Shown: positions 10,650-22,148, numbered from the stretch's first letter. The stretch is 64,000 nt of DNA from Okapia johnstoni (GCA_024291935.2 CM044311.1:19987001-20051000); one strand, 5' to 3'. Numbers and translations are program-made. The notes: generated by a model not told the origin, from the letters alone.

Positions 10650-12428
10650 ACTAGGCAAGAATAGCACAGAAAGATAAGAAAGCTTTCCTCAGTGATCAGT
10701 ACAAAGAAATAGAGGAAAACAACAGAATTGGAAAGATTAGAGATCTCTTCAAGAAAATTAGAGATACCAGGGGAACATTTCATGCAAACATGGGCACAAT
10801 AAAAGACAGAAATGGTAGGGACCTAACAGAAGCAGAAGATATTAAGAAGAGGTGGCAAGAACACGCAGAAGAACTATACAAAAAAGATCTTTCTGATGGA
10901 GATAATCACTATGCTGTGATCACTAAGCTAGAGCCAAACATCCTGGAATGTGAAGTCAAGTGGGCCTTGGGAAGGATCACTACAAACAAAGCTAGTGAAG
11001 CTGATGGAATTCCAGTTGAGCTATTTCAAACCCTAAAAGATGATGCTATGAAAGTGCTGCATTTAATATGCCAGCAAATTTGGAAATTCAGCAGTGGCCA
11101 CAGGATTGGGAAAGGTGAGTTTTCATTCCAATCCCAAAGAAGGGACAATGCTAAAGAATGTTCAAACAACTGCACAATTGGACTCATTTCACATGCTAGC
11201 AAAGAAATGCTCAAAATTCTCCAAGCCAGGTTTCAACAGTACGTGAACTGTGAACTTCCAGATGTTCAAGCTGGTTTTAGAAAAAGTAGAGGAACCAGAG
11301 ATCAAATTGCCAACATCTGTTGGATCATGGAAAAAGCAATAAATTTCCACAAAAGAATCTACTTCTATTTTATTGCTTACACCAAAGCCTTTGACTGTGT
11401 GGATCACCATAAACTGTGGAAAATTCTGAAAGAGATGGGAATACCAGACCACCTGACCTGCCTCTTGAGAAATCTGTATGCAGGCCAGGAAGCAACAGTT
11501 AGAATTAGACATGGGACAAGAGACTGGTTCCAAATAGGGAAAGAATTACATCAAGGCTGCATATTGTCACCCTACTTATTTAACTTATATGCAGAGTACA
11601 TCATGAGAAATGCCAGACTTGATGAAGCATAAACTGGAATCAAGATTACCAGGAGAAATATCAATAAATTCAGATATGTAGATGACACCACCCTTTTGGC
11701 AAAAAGCAAAGAACTAAAGAGACTCTTGATGAAAGTGAAAGAGGAGAGTGAAAAAGCCAGCTTAAAGCTCAACATTCAGAAAACTACGATCATGGCATCT
11801 GGTCCCATCACTCCATAGCAAATAGATGGGAAACAATGGAAACAGTGACAGGCTTTATTTTCCTGGGCTCCAAAATCACTGCTGATGGTGACTGCAACCA
11901 TGAAATTAAAAGATGCTTGCTCCTTGGAAGAAAAGCTATGACCAACCTAGACAGAATATTAAAAAGCAGAGACATTACCTTGCCAACAAAAGTCCATCTT
12001 GTCAAAACTATGGTTTTTTCCAGTAGTCATGTATGGATGTGATAGTTAAACTATAAAGAAAGCTAAGTGCTGAAGAATTGATGCTTTTGAACTGTGGTGA
12101 TGGAGAAGACTCTTGAGAGTCCTTTGGACTGCAAGGAGATTAAATCCGTCAAACCTAAAGGAAACCAGTCATGAATATTCGTTGGAAGGACTGATGGTGA
12201 AGCTGAAACTCCAATACTTTGCTCACCTGATGTGAAGAACTGACTCATTGGAAAAGACCCTAATGCTGAGAAAGATTGAAGGCAGGAGGAGAAGGGGATG
12301 GCAAAAGATGCAATGGTTGGACGGCATCACCCACTCAGTGGACATGAGTTTGAGGGACAGGGAAGCCTGGTGTGCTGCAGTCCATGGGGTCCCAAAGAGT
12401 CAGACATGACTGAGTGACTGAACTGAAT
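10650..12428 (+). mobile_element. BovB LINE (RTE clade), 5'-truncated, about 1.8 kb
   Basis: This is the longest uninterrupted BovB in the window. It begins in the linker before the reverse transcriptase ('ggcaagaatagcacagaaag'), runs through the RT domain and C-terminal region, and ends at the BovB tail ('agacatgactgagtgactga'). The endonuclease domain is absent. BovB is an RTE-clade LINE shared by ruminants and squamates, a distribution widely explained by horizontal transfer. Both flanks are AT-rich and no clear target duplication was found. Confidence 0.95.
10790..11632 (+). pseudogene. BovB ORF2 reverse-transcriptase fragment
   Basis: An open stretch of 280 codons inside the BovB at 10650-12428. 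In an active element this protein copies element RNA at a nicked target. Visible landmarks are a KAFDCVDHHKLW block (RT motif A), HQGCILSPYLFNLYAEYIM (motif B region) and, after an in-frame TAA at 11630-11632, RYVDDTTLL at 11672-11698, which is the catalytic motif C with V where A is usual. The stop is a nonsense change, because the same frame continues past it; further stops and frameshifts follow before the BovB C-terminal region. The first ATG is only the first one downstream of the truncation, not a real start. The full BovB ORF2 is about 1,000 residues, so this is a dead fragment. Confidence 0.9.
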
Positions 12429-12935
12429 TTATTTAGAATAGATGTATATGCAATATTTATGCAATATATTACATTTATAGTATATTATATTATTCTACAT
12501 GTATATAAAATATGTTAAATTTAATATATACTTTTATAATATACATATATATACATATATATACCTGTTTACTTATGTTTTGTATTTGGTAATAAAATCT
12601 GATTTGCCTCAGTGGTCAAGCTAAAATAACAATCAGCCAAATATTCTAAGATACAAATTCAGCAATTTTTGAAATTTAGCTATCCCACAAATTTATGAAA
12701 CACATGAAGCGAATACTTGTCCAACACAAATATATGCAACAAACTACCTATCATGTTTAAAATAAGATGGCTTGTAGATGACAACAAACAGAAAACGGAT
12801 TACCTTTTGGATTAAACCTGATAATAAATATTCTTCTGAAGTTTGTAAAATTTATTTCCCGGTAAGTATTGCCTGTCCTATTCAGTATTCTTAAAATAGT
12901 TTTGTAATGATTAAAAATAAAAAGCAATCTGCTAA
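12429..12935. other. AT-rich tract followed by unique sequence
   Basis: 12429-12570 is dominated by TA dinucleotides (for example tatacatatatatacatata). From 12571 on no element is recognised. Confidence 0.55.
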
Positions 12936-13194
12936 TACCTAGATAGTGTTATACTGTGTGAAGTAAGTTAAAGACGAATATCATATGATATGGCTTATAT
13001 GTGAAATCTAAAAACAAATACGTGATACAAATGAACTAATTTACAAAACAGAAACAGTCACATAGAGTTAGCGAACAAGCATAAGGTTTCTTGGTGGAAG
13101 GGTAGAGGGGAGGGATAGTTAGGGAGTTTGACACTGACATGTTTACACTGCTATATTTAAAATAGAAAACAACAAGGACCTATTGTATAGCACA
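12936..13194 (+). repeat. L1 3' UTR, left part (split by BovB)
   Basis: Sense L1 3' sequence: a gatatggcttatatgtgaaa block, 'atgaactaatttacaaaac', a GGGA-rich stretch 'gggtagaggggagggatag', and 'aggacctattgtatagcac'. It is interrupted at 13194 by an antisense BovB and resumes at 14136. Confidence 0.85.
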
Positions 13195-14127
13195 CAGCTG
13201 TTGTTCAGTCATTAATGCATATCTGATCTCTGCAGCCCTATGGACTGCGGCACACCAAGTTTCCCTGTCTTTCATTATCTCCCAGAGTTGTTCAAACTCA
13301 TGTCCATTGAGTCCACGATGGCAACCAACCATCTCTTCCTCTGTTGCCCCCTTTTCCTCCTACCCTCAATCTTTCCTAGTGTTAGGGTCTTTTCCAATGA
13401 GTCTGGTTTTTAAATTAGTTGGTCGCAGTATTGGAGCTTCAGCTTAAGCATCAGTCCTACCAATAATATTTAAGGTTTATTTCCTTTAGGATTGACTGGT
13501 TGGATATCCTTGCAGTCCAAGGGACTCTCAGAGTCTTCTCCAACACAATTCAAAAGCATCATTTCTTCAGCGCTCACCTTTCTTTATGGTCCAACTCTCA
13601 CATCCATACATGACTACTGGAAAAACCATAACTTTGACTATATGGACTTTTGTCAGCAAAGTGATGTCTCTGCTTTTTAATATGCTGTCTAGTTTTGTCA
13701 TAGCTTTTCTTCCAAGGAGCAAGCATCTCTTAATTTCACTACTGCAGTCACAGTCTCCAATGATTTTGGAACCCAAGAAAATAAAGTCTGTCACTATTTC
13801 CATTTTTTCCCCATCTATTAACCATGAAGTGATGGGACCAGCTGCTATGATCTTACTTTTTTGAATGTTGAGTTTTAAAGCATCGTTTTCACTCTCCTCT
13901 GTCACCTTCACTAAGAGGCTCTTTAGTTTCTCTTTGCTTTCTGCCATTAGGTTTGTATCATCTGCATATCTGAGGCTTTTGATGTTTCTCCTGGAAATCT
14001 TGATTTCAGCTTATGATTCATCTGAGAGAATTTTTCTTGATGTACTCTGCATAGAATTTAAATAAGTAGGGTGACAATATACAGTTTGACATACTCCTTT
14101 TCCAATTGTGAGCCGGTCCTTTGTTCC
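13195..14127 (-). mobile_element. BovB LINE, antisense, inserted in an L1
   Basis: It runs from the BovB tail (ttgttcagtcattaatgc) at the left to inside the RT domain (complement of the ggtgacaatatacag region and 'ggaccggctcacaattgg') at the right. The 5' truncation lies between RT motifs A and B. An open stretch of 126 codons at 13567-13947 (minus) holds [16 protein letters not shown] of the C-terminal region. The octamer atagcaca lies at 13187-13194 and 14128-14135 and is the likely target duplication. Confidence 0.93.
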
Positions 14128-14135
14128 ATAGCACA

Positions 14136-14300
14136 GAGGACTCTGTTCAATATTATATAGAAATCTAAATGGGAAAAGAATTTGAAGAATAGAAACATAT
14201 ATTATGCATAACTGAATCACTTTGCTGTACACCTGAAACTAACACAACAGTATTAATCACCTATACTCCAGTATAAAATAGAAAGTTAAAAAAAAAAAAA
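14136..14300 (+). repeat. L1 3' UTR, right part, with A-tail
   Basis: It continues the L1 broken at 13194: 'gaggactctgttcaatatta', 'cataactgaatcactttgct', 'gaaactaacacaacagtatt', then an A-run at 14289-14300. Removing the BovB rejoins the expected L1 order (tagcacagagga). Confidence 0.87.
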
Positions 14301-15065
14301 GCAATCTACCAACTTATGCATATTTATCCAAAAGAACTAAATTCAGGATCTTGAAGAGACATCTGCACCCCCATGTTCATTGCAGCACTATATACAATAA
14401 CCAAGACGTGAAAATGGTTGAAATGACCATCCACAGATAAATGGATAGAGAAAAGGTGGTTTATGTATACAATCCACTGTTATTCAGTCTTTTTTTTTTT
14501 AAAAAAAAAAGAAGGAAATCCTGTCATATGTGACAAATGGATGAACTTGGAGGACATTACTGTAAATGAAATATACCAGAAGAGCAAACACTGCTATTTC
14601 CACCTAGATGAGGGATCTAAAATTGTCAGAATCCTGAAAATAGAATTCAGAAAGGTATTTTCCAAGACCTGGAGGAAAGAGGAATATGAGGTGGTGTTGT
14701 TCAATGGCTATAAAATTTCTGTAATGCAAAATGAATAAAATCTAGATCAAGATGAATAAGATCAACTGAACAAAGTAGTGCCTGTGGTTATAATGATAAT
14801 AGTGTATTGTGTACTTAAATAATTTGTTACGAGGGTGGATCTCGTATTGTGTTCTTACCACTATAATGAAAAAGTAAATAAATAAATAAAATCAGAGGGT
14901 CACAAGGAAACTTTCAGAGGTGTTGGCCACACCGAGCACTTTGTAGTAACGGTTATACGGGTGTATGTGTATGTCTCAAGTCATCAAATGATGAAAATTA
15001 AACATGCCGTTTTTAATATATCACTTATACCTCAGTAAGAGTGTTAAAAAATTTTAAAGAAAAAA
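14301..15065 (+). repeat. Older L1 (L1M-type) 3' end
   Basis: Sense L1 ORF2/3' UTR sequence: 'gttcattgcagcactatata', 'aaccaagacgtgaaaatgg', 'gacaaatggatgaacttgg', later 'ttgttcaatggctataaaat', ending in a ttacctc/tatacctcagtaag-like region near 15040. It is more diverged than the L1 just upstream. The ORF is broken; an A/T run (tttttttttt aaaaaaaaaa) lies at 14491-14510. Confidence 0.75.
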
Positions 15066-15080
15066 TAGGTAATCTACTTT

Positions 15081-15355
15081 GCTGCTGCTGCTGCTAAATC
15101 GCTTCAGTCGTGTCCGACTCTCTGCGACCCCATAGACGGCAGACCACGAGGCTCCCCCGTCCCTGGGATTCTCCAGGCAAGAACACTGGAGTGGGTTGCC
15201 ATTTCCTTCTCCAATGCATGAAAGTGAAAAGTGACAGTGAAGTCGCTCAGTCATGTCCGACTATTAGTGACCCCATGGACTGCAGCCTACCAGGCTCCTC
15301 CGTCCATGGGATTTTCCAGGCAAGAGTACTGCAGTAGGGTGCCATTGCCTTCTCC
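15081..15355 (-). repeat. BOV-A2 dimeric SINE with 15-bp target duplication
   Basis: Two BovA units joined by a 'gcatgaaagtgaaaagtgac' linker. The antisense tail is the (gct)n tract at 15081-15095. The target duplication taggtaatctactttt-type is 15 bp with one mismatch: 15066-15080 (taggtaatctacttt) and 15356-15370 (taggtaatctacctt). Low divergence suggests a comparatively recent insertion. Confidence 0.96.
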
Positions 15356-15370
15356 TAGGTAATCTACCTT

Positions 15371-16103
15371 ACTGGGGTTTTAGTAATGAATCACTTTATA
15401 CATATTTGCAATGAACAACAAAACAACACAATCTGCATTGATTTTAATAGAGTATGAATATCAATGTACTCAAATATCAAAGTAATCTGTTAGAAATGTC
15501 ATGCCTATTTTAACCTGACATTAAGAATTCAACTGAATGTGAGCATGAGGTGTTAGCCTTCTTGGGGTCAGGAGTCATGAAAACTCTACAATGCGACTTG
15601 AATGGTCTTAGTCAAGTCTTTAATTTGTCTAAGCTTCAGTCAGATAAATTATAAAATGATTTTAAATTCTTAGTGTAAGTTCTCTAAGTTGATGCAAGCA
15701 AAGTTTAGCAAAGGGCCAAAAAATTAATAAACATTAGATAACATTCTGTATTCATTGCTATTATTATTCCACTTATTGTTGTGATAATTTATTCCTTATT
15801 TTGAAATAAAATTTAAATAAGACTGTTCCTTGGTGATAATGTGAAGTTAACATTTTATTCTCCAATAAGGAAATAGCTAAGTAACTTCCTGTCCTCACAT
15901 TTCTAATTATAAGTTGCCAAAGCAGATGTTGCAGGTTGGTGGTATTCTTTTTGATAACTGGATTTAGAACAAATATCTCTACTCTTTTTTCTAGAAGCAT
16001 TTCCTCCCCCATTCCAGTTCCCTCCATTCTTCCTCTCTATGTAGACGTTTTCTTGATACTGACAGACTTCAAACCTCTCATGGACTCTGAAAGAAAAAAA
16101 AAA
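15371..16103. other. Unique stretch with a MIR-like patch
   Basis: Apart from the MIR-like segment at about 15560-15665, nothing is recognised. The sequence is AT-rich. Confidence 0.45.
15560..15665 (+). repeat. MIR SINE fragment (weak)
   Basis: The order 'gtcttagtcaagtctttaat', 'ttgtctaagcttcagt', 'aaattataaaatg' follows the MIR core and 3' part (ccttggtcaagt, cctctctgagcttcagt, tctgtaaaatg). It is strongly diverged, as expected of this ancient family. Confidence 0.5.
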
Positions 16104-16765
16104 AGTTGACTTAAAAAGCAACATTCAAAGAACTAAGATCATGGCATCCAGCCTCATCACTTCATGGCAAATAAAAAGAGAAAAAGCAAAAGGAGTGACA
16201 GATTTTATTTTCTTGGGCTCCAAAACCACAGTGGATGGTGACTGCAGGCATGAAATTAAAAGATCGTTGCAAGTTGGAAAAGAAATAATGACAAAACTAG
16301 ACAGCATATTAAAAATCAGAGACATCATTTTGCTGATAAAGATCCACATAGTCAAAGCTGCGGTTTTTCCAGTAGTCATTTACAAACTTGAGAGTTGGAT
16401 CATAAAGAAGGCTGAGCACTGAAGAATTGATGCTTCGGAATTGCAGTATTGGAGAAGACTCTTGAGAGTTCCTTGGACCACAAAATCAAGCCGGTCAATC
16501 CTAAAAGAAATCAACCCTGAATATTCATTGGAAGGACTGATGCTGAAGCTGAAGCTCTAATGCTTGGCCACTTGATGTGAAAAGCCCACTCACTGAAAAG
16601 GACCCTGATGCTGGGAAAGACTGAAGGGAACAGGAGAAGAGGGCAGCAGAGGATGAGACGGTTAGATAGAATAACTGACTCAGTGAACATGAATTTGAGC
16701 AAATTCTAGGAGACAGTGGAGGACAGAGGAGCCTGAGAGTCTCACATGACTTAGTGATGGAAGAA
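16104..16765 (+). repeat. BovB LINE 3' end, diverged
   Basis: It starts after an A-run with 'agttgacttaaaaagcaac', passes 'ttttattttcttgggctcc' and 'attcattggaaggactgatg', and ends with a degraded tail near 'tctcacatgacttagtgatg'. An open segment (16141-16422) is the BovB C-terminal region with several changes. It looks older than the copy at 50311. Confidence 0.9.
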
Positions 16766-16770
16766 CAGCA

Positions 16771-17165
16771 GCAATAAAACTCATGCGCTGACCTTTTGGC
16801 ATAGTTTATCTCTTGCATATAAAAAAATTGAAATGAGCATTTATAACTCATTATGAATTAAATGTTTCTAATAGCTTCTGTGATATTGTACAGTTTTTAT
16901 ATAACAATTAGATCATAATATGACAGCAAAAATTTACCAATATACAATATGAAGAAAATGTTTAATAAATGTTAAAAAAAGCAACATAGCACCTAATCAG
17001 TTGAAGGATAGCATAATGGGATTTTATGAAATAGTGAGGTTTCTGACACCCACAATTACAAATGACTTGATGTCATTTCTTGATTTAGTCAGAAATAGAA
17101 TTCAAATGTCTGTCATTGTATGAAAAGGATGAATGAAAATAAAATTTTAATTCAGTGTTTTCTTT
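16771..17165. other. Unique AT-rich stretch
   Basis: No recognised element. Confidence 0.5.
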
Positions 17166-17334
17166 TTTAATTCTAATTTTTATTTCTGTAGTAAAGACAT
17201 TTGCTATGACATCTACCATCTTAACAAATTTTAAGTGCACCAAACAATATCGTTATCTACAGGCATAATGTTTTATGTCAGGTCTTTAGAACTTATTTAT
17301 GTTGAATTACAGAAATTTTACACCTGTTGAACAA
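17166..17334 (-). repeat. Older L1 (L1M-type), antisense, left part
   Basis: Complement of an old L1 3' end: 'taccatcttaacaaatttta', 'agtgcaccaaacaatatcg', 'ttacacctgttgaacaac'. It is interrupted by a Bov-tA and continues at 17567. Confidence 0.65.
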
Positions 17335-17566
17335 CGTGCTGGTGCGTGCGTGTTAAGTTGCGTCAGTCATTTCCAACTCTTTGCTACCCTATCAACTATA
17401 GTCCACCGGGCTCATCTGTCTGTGGGATACTCCAGGCAAGAATACTGGAGTGGGTTGCTGTTTCCTCTTCCAGGGTATCTTCTCAACCAAGGGATTGAAG
17501 CTGCATCTCTTGTGTCTCCTGCATCGGAAGGCAGGTTCTTTACCACTAGCCCCACCTGGGAAGATT
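17335..17566 (-). repeat. Bov-tA SINE inserted in antisense L1
   Basis: Antisense copy with 'aagaatactggagtgggttg' and the tRNA-derived end 'ttctttaccactagccccac'. L1 sequence flanks both sides. Possible short duplication ttgaa(c/g)a at the ends, not convincing. Confidence 0.92.
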
Positions 17567-18075
17567 GAAGAGCAGCTCTCCCGTTCTCTTACTTTCTGCT
17601 CCTGGCAACCATAGTTCTGCTCTCTGCTTCTAAGAATTTAGATATTTTAGCTACATTGTATCAGTGAAGTCAAACTGTATTTGTCCTTCTGTGACTGGCT
17701 TATTTCACTTAGAATAATGTCTTCCAGGCTCATCCATGTTGTCATATTTCACAGGATATTCTTTATTATAAGGCTTAATAATATTTCATTATACGTATGT
17801 ACCACATTTTCTTTGTCCTTTCATAGGTTGATGGACATTTTCATTGTTTCCATGTCTTAGCTATTGTGAATGATGCAGAAATAAGGAAGTGCAGATATTA
17901 AGATTTTGATTTCAATTCTTCGGGATGAATACCCAAGACTGGGATTGCTGGATCATATAATAGTTGTATTTGTAATTCACTGAAGAACTACCATACCATA
18001 TTCTGTAACAGATGTACCATTTTGCAATGGTAAGCAAGGGTTTCAATTTCTCCACCTTACCAGCAACTTGCTTTC
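17567..18075 (-). repeat. Older L1 (L1M-type), antisense, right part
   Basis: Antisense L1: 'tcctggcaaccatagttctg', 'tttgtccttctgtgactggc', 'ttcacttagaataatgtctt', 'ggctcatccatgttgtcat', 'gggattgctggatcatataa'. It ends in a T-tract at about 18073-18084. Confidence 0.85.
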
Positions 18076-18121
18076 TTTTTTTTTAATATATAGAGATTTT
18101 GTTAAAAACAAGAATGGCATA

Positions 18122-18184
18122 TGAGAGAGGGAGATGAAAGAAAGAGGGAGAGAAAGAGAAAGGGAGGGAAAGAAAGAAAGAAAT
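18122..18184. repeat. GA-rich low-complexity tract
   Basis: Purine-only run on the + strand built from gaga, gggaga and gaaa units, ending in (gaaa)n. It follows the antisense L1 end. Confidence 0.85.
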
Positions 18185-18287
18185 CAAAATTCAGTCTGTG
18201 ATGGGGTATCCAGGGGGTCCTAAGTTAGAGTTCTGTTGCCAAGTAATGAAGAATTGAGGGTGAGGTCATGAGGGTCTTCTCCATCAC

Positions 18288-18497
18288 TGTGCTCTGCTAA
18301 GTAATTTCAGTCAAGTCTGACTCTCTGCAACTCCATGGACTGTAGCCCACCAGGCTCCTCTGTCCATGGAACTCTCCAGGAAAGAAAACTGGAGTCGGTA
18401 GCCATTCCCTTCTCCAGGAGATCTTCCCAACCCAAGGATTGAAACCAGATCTCTCACATTGCAGGTGGATTCTTTATTGTCTGAGCCACCAGGGAAT
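18288..18497 (-). repeat. Bov-tA SINE
   Basis: Antisense copy from tgctctgctaagtaatttcag to 'ctgagccaccaggga'. Complete in length but diverged. No clear target duplication. Confidence 0.93.
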
Positions 18498-19360
18498 GTG
18501 TTATTCTAGTAAAATAACTTGAACTTCTGTGTTTAATTGTAAAATGGCAGCATCAAAAATCCTAATTGTTTAAGCCAAGAAATATTTTTAATGTTGCACA
18601 TCAACTATATCGTGTTCCTTCAGACTTAATCAATATATATTTTGACATAAATACATTATTTTCCTTAAAATACACAATAGAGCTATGATATTTTTATTAA
18701 ATTGGTATATTTTGTATATAGTATTACACAATATGCTCTGATGTAGCTTGTGTATCACAAACCACTGATAGCACAATGAAAGTTTCTGCTGAGAATAACA
18801 CTATAAAAGAGATAAAAGCACAATAAACTTTCTGTATCAAGGCAACTTAGAACTACTGAGGCAAAGAAGATTTAATGAGATAAATTCAAAGAAGGGACAA
18901 ATCCAACAGAACAAAAAGCTAATGCTTTAACCTTTATTTTTCTTCAGGGTCTTGGCTGACTTCTAGACCCAGGAGAAGAGTCTGAAGATCAGGACAGTGA
19001 GAAAATGGTGAGCAACTAGTAAAAGACACCAAAGCTCTGTTGGTTTTCCCTAAGATATCTGTTGAACTCTGAACCTGCACAAGGCAGGAGCCTAGTTATT
19101 CAAGCAATGAGGAGGTTGGGGCAGCTGCATACTACTGAAAAGATAAAGATTAGGATTTTGGAGATGCCAAGAGGAGAGGACATGGTGAACACTTAGAAGT
19201 CTAATTGAGCGTCCCTGCAGAACTGTGCCCTGAGAGCATAATGATGAAACTGCAAGCCAGCTTCTCTTCTGCCGCATTGCTAATAGGTTTTAGCTAATTG
19301 GGTTCCCTTCTGTCAGCCACCAGTTCTTCTTTAGTGCCTCAAAACAATAAAAAAAACTGC
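18498..19360. other. Unique stretch with an exon-like segment
   Basis: No recognised repeat. 18948-19007 is framed by splice-like signals (see separate entry). The rest is ordinary complex sequence; 18900-19310 is slightly less AT-rich than its surroundings. Confidence 0.45.
18948..19007 (+). other. Exon-like segment, 60 nt (speculative)
   Basis: A pyrimidine-rich tract ending tttttcttcag (AG at 18946-18947) precedes it and gtgagc (19008-19013) follows. The segment has an in-frame TAG in one frame. Splice-like pairs occur by chance in any long sequence, so this is only a candidate non-coding exon. Confidence 0.15.
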
Positions 19361-19527
19361 TGCAATGTAGCAGACCTGAGTTTAATCCCTGGGTGGAGAA
19401 GATCCCCTGGAGACGTGAATGGCTACCCACTCCAGTATTCTTGTCTGGGGAGTTCCATGGACATAGGGACCTGGCATGCTACAGTTATGGAGTCAGAGAG
19501 TTGGACATGACTGAGCAACTAACACTT
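19361..19527 (+). repeat. Bov-tA SINE, head truncated
   Basis: It begins within the tRNA-related region (tgctgcaatgtagcag), keeps the B-box-like gagtttaatccc, and ends 'tgagcaactaacac'. Confidence 0.9.
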
Positions 19528-19617
19528 TTTTGCTATCAGTTTACTATGGGAAAGTGTAAGTCTTCTGTGATGGTTTTCAATTGCATCACAACAAATTACC
19601 ACACATTTATTGGCTTG

Positions 19618-19746
19618 TGATGTGTGATATGCATGCTCAGTTATGTCCAACTCTGTGTGACTCCATGGACTGTAGCCCTGCCAGGCTGCTCTGTCCATGC
19701 GGATTCTCCAGGCAAGAATACTAGACTGGGTTGCCATTTTCTTCTC
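19618..19746 (-). repeat. BovA monomer with 14-bp target duplication
   Basis: A single BovA unit without tRNA head, antisense. The 14-bp duplication catttattg(g/a)cttg at 19604-19617 and 19747-19760 shows that this truncated form was itself inserted, rather than being cut down later. Confidence 0.93.
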
Positions 19747-19930
19747 CATTTATTGACTTGAAACATTATCTATTCATTAGCTCAGACTGTTCTGTAGATC
19801 AAAAGTCTGAAATGGTACAGCTGGGCTCTCTACTCATGTCAAAAGGCTGAAGGTATGATGTCAGCCTGGCTGAGTTCTTATCTGAAGGCTCATACTTGTT
19901 GGCAGAAGTTAAGCTATGTGTTTTCTAAAT

Positions 19931-20150
19931 TGTTGTTTAATCGCTAAGTTGTGTCTGTCTCTTTTGGAACCCCATGGACTATACCCTGCAGACTCCTCTG
20001 TCCATGGAATTTTCCAGGCAAAAATACTAGAGTAGGTTACCTTTCTCCAGGGCTCTTCCTGACCCAGGGATTGAACTTGCGACTCTTGCCATGTCTCCTG
20101 CATTGCATATGGGTTCTTTATGAAGAACCTGAGCTACCAGGGAAACCCAA
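19931..20150 (-). repeat. Bov-tA SINE with 10-bp target duplication
   Basis: Antisense copy with (gttgttt) tail complement at left. The perfect duplication ttttctaaat lies at 19921-19930 and 20151-20160. Confidence 0.94.
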
Positions 20151-20160
20151 TTTTCTAAAT

Positions 20161-20565
20161 ACGTCCATACAACTATGACTAAAATTTATTCTTGTTATTT
20201 TTATAACAGTCCCATGATATAAAGTCAGTGAATTGTGTTGCTAAGAAACACAATTTAGAAAATAAATGAAGTTTCACACTAATTGCTACTAAGATCAACT
20301 AGTCTGACTTTTTCCTACAATATGAAAGTATAACAAAAATAATAACAATTGACATTTTAGAGTGTTTTCAAGCTCCCAGCCTTTTTCACATATGTTATTC
20401 CATTTATACAAATAAACTGACTAATCTGCTGAGTACTTTTTTTAGCAGAGAAATCATTTAACCACCAATTCTATATTATGTAGAGGAAAAATTAAGTTAA
20501 AAATAAACTCAGTAGGAAGTAGATACTATTATTCCAAGTAAATATCCCAAGAATATATGATTCTT
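20161..20565. other. Unique stretch
   Basis: A patch at 20335-20410 (cacatatgttattccattta) is faintly MIR-like in antisense. Otherwise nothing is recognised. Confidence 0.45.
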
Positions 20566-20915
20566 ATATAGTCTCACATATTGAGTAGTACATCATGTCT
20601 TTCAAAGGAGATGCAGACATAGAAAACAGACTTGTGGACACAGTGGGGGAAGGAGAGGGTGGGATGAACTGAGAAAACAGCATGGAAACAGATATATTAT
20701 CATATGTAAAATAGATCAGAAGTGAGAATTTGCTGTGTGACACAGGGAGCTGAAGCCAGTGCTCTGTGACAACCTGGAAGGGTGGGATGGGGTGTAAGAT
20801 GGGAGGGGGTTTCAGGAGGGAGCAGACATATGTATATCTGGCTGATTCGTGTTGATGTATGGGAGAGGCCAACACAATATCGGAAAGCAATTATCCTCCA
20901 ATTAAGGCAAACAAA
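20566..20915 (+). repeat. L1 (bovine type) 3' UTR, sense
   Basis: It has 'acagacttgtggacacagtg', 'gggaaggagagggtgggatg', 'tgtgctctgtgacaacctgg'-type order and 'gcaattatcctccaattaag' at the end. It is less diverged than the copy at 5186. Confidence 0.87.
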
Positions 20916-22148
20916 CCAAAAAGTATGTTATACTATAAGATTTGATCCTTAGAAAAAAGATACTGTCTTGCATCAATGCCAAGCAAAGCTTACATAAGAA
21001 ATTTTGATTTGAAAATAGCCATATAATCTGGGGGTGGGGAAAAGGATATTGAGTGGGATAAAGGAGTTGGGAAACATTATCAGTCTCAGTTACAATAAAC
21101 TGTCAGAATCAATTAACTTCTGTGACTTGTGATGTATTGAGTTTCTTGGTGCAAATGTCATTAATTTCAAGTCATCTTTTAAGGCTGGGCAATAAAACCA
21201 TTTCTCTGTTGTTTCATAAAGGGCAGAGTAGGCCTTTCCTATTTGTCAAACATAAAAATTTTCACAAAGTAGCAAATCATGAAGAAACAGGCCAAAAGAA
21301 ACAAGTTTCACACATTTAATGACAAAATTAACATTAGAGAAACATTTGCCAAGGCATTTGAAACAATTATTATTTAAAATATCTATGCATGATTCATTTA
21401 TGCACATATGGCATAGAGAAATAATCATCTCTTGACTGTCTGTTCATCATACTTAACTCTTTTAAGAACTTAAACTGATTCATAAATATTATGCTAATTG
21501 GGAGAGTGCTAAGAAAGAATAGGGCTGTCAGCTCTTTGTCACCAATGATGATGATAGATTTGATTTAGTTATGATAAGTTGTGAATAATTTTAGCATGAT
21601 CATTCCTTTTTTCATACTACTTGAATATCCTTTTCCTGTGGTCTGAGCCAGTTCTCTAGTTGAGCAGAGTGAAGATATCTGCTAGAATCAGCCATGATTT
21701 GGACTTTAACAGTACTACCAACTCATCAGTTACTAAAACCTTAATTTTGAATTATCCAATGACATCACACTAATCCTGTATTTTTTGTTAAATTTGATGC
21801 TTTTGAAAAAACTTTTTAAATGTTTCAGGCTATGTTTGATGAATTATATTTTGATACAAAGAAATAAAAAAAATGTGTACTTAATAAACTACATATTTGG
21901 TATGTCAAGATCTAATATGATCACCAATACTTCCTTTATTATTATCAATTACAGATGTGAACCAGTGCTAATACAATGTGTGCATAGACTGCAGTGTGTA
22001 TTCAACTTTATTGAAAACCCTGAATAATAGCATTATTAATATATAAAATATTTAAAATTATCTTTTAGTTAAAAGTTAATAATAGGATATCTCAGAGGTT
22101 AATTTTCAGAGGCCAGTTCCAGGATTTAATAATATGATGTCCCTCTGT
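20916..22148. other. Long unique stretch
   Basis: About 1.2 kb with no recognised repeat. Short chance frames exist but none shows gene-like features. Confidence 0.45.
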
